Both the position numbers and the translations under genes were made by a program. From Lasiosphaeria ovina (taxonomy: Eukaryota > Ascomycota > Sordariomycetes > Sordariales > Lasiosphaeriaceae): a DNA stretch of 64,000 nucleotides. This document shows, one piece after another, positions 21,811 to 38,764 of the stretch; position 1 is the first letter of the stretch; every line of letters starts with the position of its first letter. The stretch lies in the NCBI GenBank assembly GCA_033439765.1, contig JAULSN010000001.1, positions 1,302,001 through 1,366,000 on the forward strand, in the 5' to 3' direction. The notes under the pieces are model-generated. The model ran no database searches and was not told the origin of the DNA. It saw only the letters and a list, made by a program, of their open reading frames with translations.

Positions 21811-24707
21811 ATGATGTGCCTTAGGTAGGTACGCCTTGTGCCTTTGCTTTGTGCCAACTGTCAGGTTGTTGGTGGCAGGTGCCTCCATTTTAAATATTCG
21901 TCCTCCACGGCAATTGCTTCTAGAGGCTGATAATCCCGTGGAACGGCGGCCGGCAGCCGACCAATCCACCCCCACCGTTAGCACTTTGGCACGATGGGAC
22001 TCGAAGGGGGGGGGGGTGGCGGCGAGCGGAGGCCTAGGCCAAGAGGCCAAGAGGCCACAAGCTCCAAAAAACAGCCACGGCCCAACGTGAGAGCGGCCCA
22101 GTCTTTCCAACCGCAACGCCACAAAGCATCTCACTCGTACCCCCTTACAGAAAGAAGGGTTCCTCCTGCGTAAAATGTTTCAACCTCTTTTCCATCTTAT
22201 GCACGACACGTGATCCCACCGTCGGCGGTGGCAAAGAGTGTCAGAGGGGCAACACACAAGCAGGTGGCCTCGGGCTTGGAGGGCTCAGCTAAAAGTTTCG
22301 GGATACGGGAACACCTCTTGGTGTAGAACCAACGCCTCTCCTTCCGCGGATAATCCCTCTGTTTGTGCCGCCGGGATGGAGAACATGTTTGTTGTTTGCC
22401 CCGAAGTCAACTCAGTATGTCGAGGTTGAAAGTAATATCTGCTGTACCCCATTACACAGAAAGATAACGTCTGAGTAGGCAGATACCCAAGGATCGAAGG
22501 TACTTCTCTTTCGGGGAAAAGTGACTTCCATACACTTTCGTTGACGAGCTCAGTCTAATAACTGAAAGTCTTGGCGAGAAATTCGCAAATGCCTCGCAAG
22601 TATCAGTAAGCTCAGTTCAAAGTACACGAAGGAAACAATGGCTAAGTTATAGAGAACATGACAATATACAAAGCCTTCTCTGGATACTCCGTACTACCAA
22701 AGGTTCGGTTCCATTTTAATGCTTACAGTATACGGATTAGTGACTACATAGTAGGTAAGGTAGGTTCCATTGGTGTATCCGTATGCACCAAAGTGGTAAA
22801 ACTTGCGAGATCGTGATACAGTTGCACAGCAGCACCGCGCCAGAATCAGATAGATAAGCTAAACACTCTCAAAATGGCTGCCGAGGTGGGACCGGCTGGA
22901 TTTATTTCTTGATCTCAAGTGTCTCTCGATTCTCTTTCCACTTCTTTGGTTTCTCTTTGCGGGTTTGTCAATTGTCCGGTCGCCGAAACAAAAGCGAAGC
23001 CAGCGGGGACTGGTGACCGGCAAATTCACCAAGCGAAATGACTACCCCAAGAGGAATAGTCGGGTCCTGATTACGAGCTTGGCACAGCGAGATTTACCGA
23101 GAGTGGTGACTAGCGTGACAAGCCAGCGGAGCACGCGATTTTGCGGGCTTCAAAACCGGCCAATAAAGCCGCCGCAATTGGACACCCGCTGGAGGGAACT
23201 GAAGGCCGATAAAACGGGCCTAGCCCCCAAAGGGCCCGGTGGTGCGCAAGTCGGTCGGCCAAAGGCGATGATCTTGCAGACGGCGCCCGACGCAAGCAGG
23301 AACCCTCGACAGAGAAAGATGACAAGAGGTAAGAGAGAGGCCTCTGAAGTCTCGGGCCAAGTCAAGGCTCCGCCAAGTGAAAGAGGCCAGTAACAAGACA
23401 AGAACAATGTAACCTGGAAAAGCTGTCAGCAACAAGCGACCATCAATCAATGATGAAGCATTGAAGAGCCACTAATAAGAAACTCACCAGTAAACTCTTG
23501 ACTCAACCAAGAGAGATCTTTGCTGGTTCCCGGATGCCTGGCTGCCTGTTTCCGATCGGCTCCATTGTCAGCTTATCCCGCTGATCCAGGACCAAAGGGC
23601 CTCGATTGTGGTGCAAGGAAAGGTGGCGTATGGCGCTTCTTTGGGGGCTGAGATGCACTCTTGGTCTAGACCAGGGCTGTGCACGCACACAGCAGCAGCC
23701 GTCCCAGGGGGCGAGAGGATCTTGCAGCGCCCACTGCTCATTTTCGCCCGTTACACTCAGCCAGTGGGGACACTGGGGAGCAATGCGCTCGCCCGTCCAG
23801 CCAATGACAGGCCAAGGAGCGACGCCAATTTAACATGGAGGGGAGCCACTGGGGGAGAGCTCCATCATAATTTCCCCAAAGTGGCATCGGTCCATCAGCC
23901 ATAAGCCCCTCGGAAGCAAGCAGCTTGGCCATAGCTCTCGACAAACATTTATCGAGGCTGATAAGCTTATGAAGGAGGCTGGGAATGTAGTAAAAGCCTG
24001 TAGATATTTGGCGATTCTGCGATTATATCGAACAAGACTGGCGGTTTTCAAGAATACATATGCGGCGGGGAGGTTGTTTCTGAGTTTTAAGTTTGCTTGC
24101 CCCCTCCCTCGTCCCTCGAAACATGAGATGGCCGATAAGGCAGACGAGAAAATGCGGGTCACGCCAATGTTCTCCAGGACGTGGACCCGTGCAGAGCCCC
24201 ACACAAAACTTCATGTGCCCAAAAAGATTAATTTTTAGCCTTCTAATTATTATTTGCACTAGCTACCGGGCTCGCCTCTGGCTGGCACAGCAGACGTGCC
24301 ACACGGTCCGGGGAACGGCGTCATGTTCAGAAGGGAAAGAGATGCGGCGAGGCTCTGGAACTGTGTTAGGACCGTACCCGGCTCCCGCTGTCAGCGCCAG
24401 GCGCTTTCCGGCCTTGGCCCAAATGTGTCGGGGTATTCCTTAACAGCAAAGCGTATGACCTTGCGTATGCAGCGGCACAGAGAGCGGCCAACGAACAAGG
24501 TGGAGTTCGACGGACGCGTGTCAAGTGTGTCCGTTCGATTCTCGTTGGACTGTCGAGATCAGAAAAGGATGCGATCTCCGAGGATTTAACGGCCGCGTCT
24601 CTCTGTATTCGGTCTCTTTGTAGAGCAAACACACATTTCTTGCAACGTACCAGTGCAGTGTCAGAGTCTTGTCGTGACGGCCCAGAAGAAGTCTGCCTTG
24701 ACTTTGA

Positions 24708-24731
24708 CACTCGCACTCGCACTCGCACTCG
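24708..24731. repeat. (CACTCG)4 microsatellite
   Basis: Four perfect hexamer copies in the spacer before the glycosyltransferase gene. Confidence 0.9.
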
Positions 24732-25805
24732 CACGGCGTGGGTGCGTGCGGGTGTAAACTACTAACGTAGGGTGCATGGTAATGTCCAGAAATAAAACAT
24801 GCGACGAGCAAGGCGAAGCCGCCCATTCACGTAGGCCACAAGGCTCGCCGGCTGGGCTGTTCCTCCCGGCCCCGCGCCGTTTTCCCATGTGAAAGCCCAG
24901 GCCAAACGACATGACATTTGGCAATCGCTCCAAAACTGTCATCTGGCAAGTGCGTGTCGGGTGGTCTTGCCCGTCGTCATAACTGTCTTTCTGTAAAGTA
25001 CGGATACGAGGGAGAAAAATTCAAGGGAACGCGGGGGACGGGGAGAAAAGTATCTTTTTCGTTGCCACCGAGCCGCTCAAAGAAGGTATCTTCTTCAGTA
25101 ACAAGCTTCCCGTCGCCCAGGCGCCGCACCAGGGCTGCAGGAAATTTGTTTCCCAATAGCGAAAAGCGCCAAATTGTTTGAGAAAAAAAAAAGGACGACA
25201 ATCTCGCGGCAGACCCCAATGCTGGTGCTGGGCTCAGCCACCCTAGTCCCAACCCTGCAAGCATCCAGCCTAGCAGCCTGTTCTTCGCGGGTGTTGGCAC
25301 TGACTGGCAGCACGTCCGCGGGTGGGCTTGGCTAGTCCCCCCTTTTTTTCTACTACCCTGGTCTTCTGGTCAACGAGTTTCATCGACAGCTACCTCGATT
25401 TCCAGCACGCCCCCCCCCCGTTGTGCACCTCCTCTCCCGCTTCCCGTGCTTGCGGTTTACCATTTGACCCTAATTTTCCCTCTCTTTTTTCTTTCTTTCC
25501 GGTTTCCTCCCTCCTCCCAACTCTCCGTCCCCAGATTGCGCCTGTGTGGGAAGTACAGCGAGTGTCGAGTGCGAATTCGACCGCGTGCGTACCTTTATCC
25601 ACGCCGGCCTCCGCTAAAACACCACCCCCCCCTTTCTCCCCTCGCCTCACGCTCCCTTTCGTGTCGTTCCTTCTCGCCGCCTCCGGGTCAATTCGTCGGC
25701 GCGCTTTAATTCCGGCCAAGACAGTGCAACTGTCTCGTCTGCCTCGACAACCTGCACGCCAACGGAGGGTTTTGTTTGATTTGTTTCTCACCATCCACCG
25801 TCATA

Positions 25806-28033
25806 ATGTCGCTCTTTGCTTGGTGTAGCCGGCGCGCGGGGGGGCTGGCTATGCTTGCCCTCATCGCGCTCTCGTACTGGGCCATCACCACCGAACTCGA
25901 CTCTCAACGACATGGCTACAAGTATCAGTCAGTAGACAGTCTTAGCGCGCCAACTTACGACCCCCAGGCCGCCGGCGTCTGGGCCAAGCTGTTCTCGTAT
26001 TACTGCCTCTTCATCCACGTCCTCGTCTTCGTCTTCCCGATCCGCTCTTGCTGGGCCGTCTTCAGCATCACGAGGAGCCTGCGCCGCACCGCTCACAGCA
26101 AGACACTGAAGGACTTCAAGTTCGGCCACGGCCGCCGTGGCTCGTCCACCTCGCTGTCCAGCTCCGAGACTCTCACATCGTCGCGGGACCTCAGCTCGAC
26201 TTCGAGTAGCGAAGCTGGAGACGTCGACTCGGACTACTATGGCGAAGCCGATATTGCCCCCGATCGCGTCATCCATGCCATCATCGTCCCGAACTACAAG
26301 GAGGAGAACGACACGCTGAGAGAGACATTGGAGGTTCTGGCTTCGCATCCCCAGGCTCGCAACACGTACGATGTGAGTAGACTTTTTCCCAACGAGGTTC
26401 CGGGGATTCAATTCCCTGAGCTTCTCGTTCCCGCGACCTTGCCAACTGAAGTCTGAATTTGGATTCTACGGCTACAAAGCATCAATACTGACAATGTCCA
26501 ACCAGGTCTACCTCGCCATGGAGCAACGGGAGCACAATGTCGAGCTCAAGGCTACACGTTTTACAAACGAGTTCTCGAAGAAGTTTCGCTCAATTGACTT
26601 CACCATCCACCCTGGAGACATTCCCGGCGAGGTCGCCGGCAAGGGCAGCAATGTGGCATGGGCCGCGCGTAAACTCAGCGAAAAGTACTCAATCGGACAA
26701 CGAAAGGACGTGATCGTGACTGGCATCGATGGTACGTGCAGCGCTCCTTCGGCTCTGTTACAGGCGGGTTTTTAGGCTTATGCACGTCATAATTCGCTGA
26801 CCAAAATATTTCCAACTACAGCCGACAGCCATCTCTCCTCCAATTACTTCGCGCTAGTTACCACTATGCACATGGCTTACCCCGACACGGCTACCACGAC
26901 CTTGTACTCGGCCCCCATCATTTTTGACAGGAACGCCCACAACGTGCCCGCCATCGTTCGTGTTGCTGACATTCTCTGGTCTGCGGCTGGCATGTCCGGG
27001 TTGTACAAGGGTTCGACCATTGCGCCTCCGACGTCTGTCTACTCTTTGCCCCTCGAGCTGGTTGACCGTGTTGGCGGCTGGGATTGCGACCAAGAGGCCA
27101 TTGGCGAGGACCTGCATATGTATCTCAAGTGCTTCTTCGCCCTGAACGGCAATCTTACCGTGAGGACAGTTTTGAGCCCCGTCAGTCAGACCAACGTCAC
27201 GGGCGGCGGCCACGGCAAGGGATACCCTGGAATCATTGCCGACGTTCGCGCTCGCTACAAGCAGGCCCTGCGCCACATGTGGGGAGCATTGGATACTGGC
27301 TATGCTCTTCGCAAGGTGGTTGAGCTATGGAAAGAGCGGAAGCACACTTCCAGGGCTTTCCGGCCTCTGCATACTTCGATGTAAGTTCACCGATGGGTCT
27401 CAATGCTGCCATGTTTGCAACAATACTGACACTCTAATTAGGAACGACGACTCTGATACCTACGTACCGGAAACCCAACTCGACAGCGCGACCTCCGAAT
27501 TCACTGCCGAGAGCGGCATCTTCTCTGATGTCGTCACCGACACTCTCAAGTCGCCCGACTACGAACGCCTTTTGTCCCTGTTCCACCGCCTTTTCGAGGC
27601 TCACTTCCTGCCCGTGCAAATGACGATCCTTGTCGTTGCTTCGACGCTGTACATCTGGGTCACGGAAGGGAACGCCGACGTGCACGGAGTTGCCTGGATT
27701 TACCCAGTCTGCAATGTGCTCCGAACTCTTGGCTTCATGGAGGTCGCTCTCTACCTCTTCCTCTACGAGAAGTTCCACAAGATCTGCCTCGAGACGCGCG
27801 AGAAGGAGATGAGCGACGCTGGCCTCTTGAAGGGCATGCATTTTTCGCGGCGCGATTTCAAGACGAACCTGGTGGACTATGTCATGGTTCCGCTCGTCGC
27901 CCCGATATTCGGCGCCATCCCTTGCGCGCAAGCGCAAATATTTCATTTCTGGACCTTGGACCTCGTATACACAGTTAGCAAAAAGGTTACCCGACGGAGA
28001 GGGAAATCCTTGTCTGCACATGCGATGGTATAG
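25806..28033 (+). CDS. GT2-like multi-pass membrane glycosyltransferase, substrate unknown
   Basis: Exons 25806-26372, 26506-26731, 26822-27380 and 27442-28033 give 647 residues. An N-terminal signal-anchor (about residues 10-28) and a second helix (about 62-85) precede a cytosolic catalytic region. That region has the family-2 layout: IIVPNYKEENDTLRETLEVL (about 157-176), a DAD metal site in TGIDADSHLSSNYF (264-266, split by intron 2), and GGWDCDQEAIGEDLHMYLK with the ED acid pair (about 349-367). Then comes an RYKQALRHMWG segment recalling the Q/RxxRW product-side motif. Several C-terminal helices follow. This is a processive-GT2-like arrangement, but the protein is not a chitin synthase or a dolichyl-phosphate mannosyltransferase by sequence. 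I infer a role in polysaccharide or glycolipid synthesis at a membrane. The frame begins 10 codons earlier (25776), but 25806 has the better start context and leads directly into the anchor. Confidence 0.85.
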
Positions 28034-29368
28034 CACCGTTTTACGCCTCACAACTTTTTTAATCTTCTCCGGTAACCTATTACCCTGTTCGATTCTCTGG
28101 GCTTTGGTGCCGTACCGTCAAAAGTTGACGTGAAGTAGCGAGAGTCTCGCCCTTCCCGAGCCACCGATTTTTGTTTCTCGGTATCTTTTTTCACTTTTTT
28201 TTTACAAAGTCAATCGGCGAGCATGTGTGTTTTGTCGGAGATTCCTTCGGCCTTGTTCATTTTTCTATAAACCTTGGTTCGTGAGGCAGGCTGGTGCGTG
28301 TAAATAAAGGGGACATGATGTTGATATGCATGGCATGGCATCGGCATTTGGCATCTAGATTTGGGGGTTCGACTTCTTTTGTTTTTTTGGGCTTTACCGG
28401 AGTTCTTGGAGCAGAGGAGAGACATTATACCGCAGGGAGACATCAATCATGGGCGATATCCTACCTGCTGGCACCATTCGCTTACAAAACAAACTCAACG
28501 AGGGGGAAGAGATGGCAAGGGCCCACCGGACGATGGATGGACGAGGACACTGGGAAAGACGACCGAATTACCAAGACTACCACGACAAAGGGCGCCCGGC
28601 CACCTGTTTTGTTAGGCCGGTTGGGTTACAACTAGCCCCAGCGGACAAAATACACCGATCAAGAAGCGAGAGGGCCTTGCACAGTCGAGAGGCGAAGGCT
28701 ATGGATTGATTAATACCTTCTAGCCGCTAATATCTAATCATGTACATAGAGGAGACATAACGCACGGCACCGCCTCAGCGCGGGGGAGCATGACGGCGTA
28801 TGGTGTTACAGGAGGAAGTGGGTTGGTGGGTGGTGCGGAGGAGTACTGGGGGGGTTTGCAGGAGCACGCGCGGGGCTTTCGCGAGAGGCAACGCTGCACG
28901 ATTCTCGTCCCTCGGGGAATGCAAAGGATAGGTAGCTTTCCTGTATCGCTTTGCTGCTTGTTTGTCTCTTTTGAGGCAGGAAGCTCAATATCCATCTCCA
29001 AAACATTAGTTGAGAAGAAGAAAAACAAATTCAAAACACACTCGCTTTGGCATATTCAATCGTGGTATTTCCCCCTCTCTCTCAATCGACTTGGTTGCTG
29101 TCAGACGTGTATATGCAGTACCTGCTTTCCTCGCTGCCAACAGGCCAGTAAAACGATCGACGAGAAGGGTTACCCTATGAGAATTACAACTATTCGTCAA
29201 TCGTCCAAAATCGACTCCAAGAGGATTTGCATGGGAACCGGGCCTTGGCACAGCGGGCGGGTCGCGTCGAGTAGGATTTTGACATGACACTGAATGAAGA
29301 AAAAAAAGGGTCAGCACTTGGATGACGCCCCGGCGCGGCGCGCGGGCTGCGTAAGCCTCGGTCCCTCG

Positions 29369-29398
29369 ATCCATCCATCCATCCATCCATCCATCCAT
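29369..29398. repeat. (ATCC)7 microsatellite
   Basis: Seven tetranucleotide copies in non-coding sequence. Confidence 0.92.
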
Positions 29399-29925
29399 TC
29401 AAGTTTCCCTTCCCAATGTGGTGCGCCTCTTCCGTGCATTTGGGAAGGAAAAAGTCTTGGCGGGCAGGAAACTGACGCGTCTTTCCATGCAGGTTGCGGA
29501 TTTACGTTCGTTTTGGTCCTTTGGGGAGGGGTTTGTACCATTTTTTTTTGGTCAACTTTTCCTTTTTTTGCAGCAACTGCAACTGGGCGGAGCGTGTGAG
29601 GGAGAGACTAAGGTAAGGTAACGTAGTAGTGATACACGCACAAAGCGTACTTGAACTTGTTTTTGGATTGTCTGTGTCAACTAATGGGATAGCATTCATT
29701 GTCTTTTTAGGGATATTTATTTTATCTTGATTTTCCTTTTTAATTGTCTGGGGGGCTCAACCTGCCTGTCAGAAGTGGAATCTGTGTGCCAAGAGCCGGT
29801 CAACCAATGTCTCGTCCGTCATGTGTGTGTGTTACTCTATCAGCTCGTAATAGATAGGATCCTCCTGTGAGGCTGTGTGAATATAATGTAAGCCGAGTTT
29901 GCCTTGGCTGAGACGGGCCGGCGCG

Positions 29926-29943
29926 GCTGCTGCTGCTGCTGCT
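29926..29943. repeat. (GCT)6 microsatellite
   Basis: Six perfect trinucleotide copies; no gene covers them. Confidence 0.85.
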
Positions 29944-30414
29944 GCCGTGAGGTGAGATGTATATATAGAAGGTAGCCCGGTAAGGTATATGGGTATTGGT
30001 AAGTCATCATGTCAGGAGGAGGGGCGGGGGTGCGGGGGGAGGCCTTGAAACATGCCAGAAGCACATATTACAGATAGATGACTGCTGCTGTCACAGCCAC
30101 ACATACACATAGGTACAGTACAATGCAGGCACTTTCGTCTGCTGAGATTCTACTATGGTATCGTTTGTTCGCCCGCCACGTTCCCGTCTCTTTTGGGACA
30201 CAACTTTCTTCTATCTCATCCCCAAACGTGGTGAGGGGTCTGCCGAAAAGGGGAGAACAAAGGAACGGCACGTGACTAGGCCCACTCACAGCAATAAGAA
30301 CTAGGGTAGTTTAGTTTTCTAGTTTCTTCCGAGCAGCTAGCTTTCTTCATATGCAGCTTGAACACACACTGTCTCCATCGAAAAGCCAACAAGATATCCT
30401 GACTTGATTAATTC

Positions 30415-30486
30415 GGCCTGCTGGCTCAATGGTAGAGCGTCTGACTACGAATCAGGAGGTTCCAGGTTCGAGACCTGGGTGGGTCG
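30415..30486 (+). tRNA. tRNA-Arg(ACG)
   Basis: A 72-nt cloverleaf without intron. The acceptor arm is GGCCTGC (30415-30421) with GTGGGTC (30479-30485), discriminator G at 30486. The D arm is GCTC/GAGC. The anticodon stem TCTGA/TCAGG closes the loop CTACGAA with anticodon ACG (inosine-34 would read CGU, CGC and CGA). The T arm is CCAGG-TTCGAGA-CCTGG. Three of the seven acceptor pairs are G-U wobbles, which is unusual, but every other identity position is standard. Internal A and B boxes are present, and a T4 Pol III stop follows at 30497-30500. It lies 121 bp from the 3' end of the BiP gene, on the opposite strand. Confidence 0.93.
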
Positions 30487-30496
30487 TGTTCTCTTC

Positions 30497-30500
30497 TTTT
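30497..30500 (+). terminator. RNA polymerase III T-run after tRNA-Arg
   Basis: TTTT lies 11 bases after the discriminator base, the expected position for a eukaryotic Pol III stop. Confidence 0.7.
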
Positions 30501-30607
30501 CGTCTCTCACTCGATCAATTGTTGCAGTCAAGATGATTCTTTTTGCCTCAACTACTGAGCTGAACCAGGTACCTATAAATACACAGAATGCACAGAGTGC
30601 ACAGACT

Positions 30608-33374
<2,767 letters not shown>

Positions 33375-35521
33375 GGCTTTTGCTCGAGCTGGTGATGTAT
33401 TCCGGGTCATATTTTTTGTCTCTCGTTCCTTGCGCGTGCTAGTGTACTGGGGGCGGTTGGGATTGGTCGTTGATGTAGAAGAGGGCTGGCTTGATATGGA
33501 AGGGAGAGATACAACAAGACAGACCAGGGAGATACTTGCACTGGTTATAAGGCCAACAAGGCAATGTCTTTCTTCTTCTCTCTTCTATCCGTGAACTGTC
33601 CAGAGAAGCAAAAGGACAGGAAAAGGCTTGCCCTGCAGAGCCCGTTCTGGAGGCCGTGTTTTGGGTTGGGGCTGGTCAGGGGCAGCGACGGCCACTAGCG
33701 ACAGAAACATCGGACTCTTTTGACGCAGGACAAGAGGACACATCTCACTATAATTTCTCGAGATGCCTTGCCGCCAACAACGGCTCAAGCGCCCAGTCGC
33801 CCAGTCGCATCTGCTCTGTTGTTCTGATGGTCTCAATCCTCCCGTCTGAGAAGTGCGATTTCCGAGATCGTGACTCACGGCCTGAACTTGCGACCAGCAA
33901 CCAACACTGCTCTCTCTCTCTTAGGCTCCTGGAAAGTCTTGATGAGTTTAAGGGACACTGCAGGTTTTCCGGGATAGCAGCATCACAAACGCAAGCGGGC
34001 TGCAGATCTGCTAACTGCAAAGACCTAGAACATCCCCAACCACAACGTGTGTTGTCTTGGCCATCAATGATCAGTCTCTAGGGGCTGGAAAGTCGAGTAG
34101 AGCCAGAAATTTCTCCCACATTTATCTCACTGCTTGCTAGCGGAAGAGCCGAGACACAACTATCCGGCTCAACCTGGGGCGGAATTCAACGTTGCAGCAT
34201 CTCGCGCTCTCCCCATCTGTCGCCTGCCCCTTTCCACCGCTGGACCTCTCAAATGTTCTCAGCCCCATCCCTGATTCGCCTTATATGACTTACAACAAGT
34301 TTCCCATAGCCTCGCTGTTTGGTTTTTTGCTCTTCCTCTGGTGATTAGCTGCTCTAGGATTACCAGTTGCATGGTTGACTATCGAGTTCAGCCGAGCAAA
34401 GTCATTGCAATTAGTTACCTAGACAGGAAAGGCAGCAACCACTTCAGGCTGCCGAGGAAGACATTGCCAGCTCGGGTTTTCTCCCCATTTCACTCTTCTT
34501 GAGGAACTTCAAAGCCCAGACTTCCAGGAACCAAGAAAGTTTGAGAAAAAGGGAGAGAAGGGAGCGGCTGAGTTGGGGTTGGGCCCGCAGCAGTTCACCT
34601 TCCAAGACGCCAAGACAGAGTGAAAAGGACAGGAGCAATCAACCAGAGAAACAACAGACAACCAAAACAAATAATTAAACCAGAGCGAAAGTGAACTGAT
34701 CTCAATGGCACCACCTCAAAAGCCTTCACAGTAAATCGTGCGTGCAATTGAGCGGCTGAGTGGTAAGTGCACATGCAGCACAGGACAGATATATCAAAAC
34801 ATTCAGCTCCAACCAACTAATAACACATCACATCGCATCCTCTTGCCAAGGCACGCAAGTCAAATCTTATTCAGGCTGGCAAGCGCATGAAACAAGCACC
34901 ACACCACACACGGTAATAAGGTAGTGATGAGTGAAGTGAGTCACATCGCATGTCATCACCTAAAAAAGCTAAAATCCTTCACGACGCGCCAACAGTGTGT
35001 GTTTCCAAGTAAGTTGTTCAACGAAGCCACAACGACAAAACCAAAACGTGTTCTTTTCAAGTCTCGCTCACGCAACAAATAGTAAACCCTCTTTCAGCAT
35101 CGATGAAATTCCACACGACGCTAGATCCATACAGGATCAAGCCAAAACACGAGTGAGTCACGAATTTCGAGTCCGACTTCAAGGATCTACCTTCTTGGCG
35201 GCGGGAACCAGCCAAAGGCCAACAGGAAGGACACATATCTAGGTCATCTCAGGTAGGTTCAGATCAATATTTGTAAGTTTTTCTCGATTAAATATTACTT
35301 GTGCCATCCACTTCCCCGGCAGCCGTGCGACAGCTCTCCGTCGCCCTCCCGTCTCAAGGCCAGGGAGAGCTCGAGTCTGTCGCGCAGCCAGGGTGCGCCG
35401 GGCGGGCTTATAGCTTATATATCCAGATCATCTATGTACACAGGTCGAGAAAAAAGACCCCGACCTCCAAAACGCCACCCAGTCATTACCAAGCACCCAT
35501 GATACCCGCCGTGCATGCATC
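33375..35521. other. 2.1-kb spacer between BiP start and ERG11 end
   Basis: It contains the BiP promoter near its left end (CCAAT on the minus strand at 33462-33466, followed upstream by a G-rich stretch) and the ERG11 3' region at its right end. No open frame is recognisable. Confidence 0.6.
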
Positions 35522-37227
<1,706 letters not shown>

Positions 37228-38764
37228 GGCTGCTGTCGCTGTGCTGCCGCTGTGCTGCTACTGTCGACGCGCTTCGCTGAAAGGTTTCCAGGTGATTATT
37301 AGCCCATCAACGTGTGCCTTCGACGTGACGAATTGCCAAATAGCGAGCGAGCGAGAATGACTGCTTGGCCCAAGAAAGACAGGACGGTTTCTCATTTAAG
37401 AAGTCGCGAAAGCGTGAAAAGTAAAATAGGTGGGCATGTCGCTAAAAGAAATCCCCCCCTGGCATGGACTGATGCCGTCCAATCTTATCTCGCGGGGAGC
37501 CAATCGGCAGCCCTACGTATTCGTATTCGTCAGGTCAATTGTACCTCTCTCCCCCTCTGTCGGCCTACATGGCGCCATGTCCCGGTTCATGCGCCCGAAT
37601 GGCACAAGCACGGCCGTTCCCGAGAGCGGGTGCCAATTATATTCCAATTGTTGCCAATTGAACAGTCGGTGAAGTGGGCTTTTTCCTTTGCCACCGTTTC
37701 TAAAGCTTCTCTTGGCTCTGATTTACACGCGTACCCGCACTTGCTGCGGCTCAAAAAGGCTCCTAGTTACTGTCGTAGGGGAAAGGGGGAAATCAGGAAC
37801 CCGAATACGTAACACATTGGACGAGCATTAATGCGTGTACCTACATACAAGTACCGAAAAACCAAGGAACAACCCGTTGGTGACAAACTGTAACAACACT
37901 GCAAGCAAATATCAGACCGACCGCTCAGCCCGGCTTGGATGCCCGTCGCACCAGAATCGAGTTGTCGAATAAATCCGCTGTCACAGCAATCGTGAAATAC
38001 TCTCTACCACAATTGAGACCGTGGCCCAACTCTGCTTGTTGAGTCAAGCTACGTATTTCCCCCCACACTCAAATAGCCTATAAAACAGATATATTCTCGA
38101 AGTCTTGTTATTCGTATTCGTATCTAGTCGATAACTGTTGTCTGGAGAGAGGTTTCGGACTTCTCATAGTTGATCTACATGCATACATACTTGACAGTTC
38201 ACGAAGCATATTCAGCGCAGACTAGAGAGTATTTCTTTTCCCTTGCCTGGTCTTGGTAAGAGGCATGAGGCCGAGGTACTTATTTGTCCCATAGCATTGT
38301 GACGGGTTGAAGCCAAGACTTCGCTCTGTTGTTACATGCTACGAAACTGAGCTGATGCAGAAGAAACAAAAAAACAAATGCCCACCTGATAAAACAACTC
38401 GGCTTCGATAATGTCAAATCAAGGAAACAAGGTGAAATGGGAAGTGAGAAAGTTTCGAAAAAGACAATAAAGAATAAAACGCGTCGATGCGTCGGTGAAT
38501 GTGGTATCAATGCTCCCCTTTCCCCCTGCCTTCACTTCCATTGCGCCAATTACGCCCCATAATCCTCCAAAAACGCCAATTCAAATGCTGTGAGTGCTAC
38601 TGTAGCTAATAATGCTGATGCTGATGACGACAATGCCAATGATAATGCGCCGTTCCCTTCGCAAACCCAATTCTACCGACTTATTCGTATTCGTATGGTC
38701 AGGGGGTGTCGATATTAGGAATCCATCTGACCCTAGTCGAGAGATCATACTGGCAAACCCACGA
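37228..38764. other. 1.5-kb spacer upstream of ERG11
   Basis: It holds the ERG11 promoter on its left side and the 3' end of the next minus-strand gene on its right. The stretch 37800-38700 is more AT-rich than average. No gene is supported. Confidence 0.6.

Larger units (their letters stand above)
19983..25805. other. 5.8-kb spacer without recognisable genes
   Basis: It lies between two plus-strand genes. TACTCCGTA occurs at 20718-20726 and 22685-22693, and a related hairpin at 21793-21810. A GCGT-rich run is at about 21419-21450 and a CACTCG array at 24708-24731. The last ~450 bp (25330-25805) is pyrimidine-rich, as expected of a strong fungal promoter and leader for the next gene. Open frames at 20306-20689 (-) and 22965-23393 (+) are the longest but show no domain. 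Confidence 0.6.
28034..30414. other. 2.4-kb spacer between glycosyltransferase gene and tRNA-Arg
   Basis: No protein gene is supported. It contains an ATCC array (29369-29398), a GCT array (29926-29943) and T-rich sequence typical of a 3' region (28180-28205, 29545-29575). The open frames here are short or repeat-derived. Confidence 0.6.

Noticed and set aside
22965..23393. 142-codon plus-strand frame rich in Arg and Lys
   Set aside because: No recognisable family, no splice partners, and codon use unlike the real genes here.
33375..33700. Possible ER-stress element (CCAAT-N9-CCACG) upstream of BiP
   Set aside because: A CCAAT box is present on the minus strand at 33462-33466, but the half at nine-base spacing matches only the first two positions.
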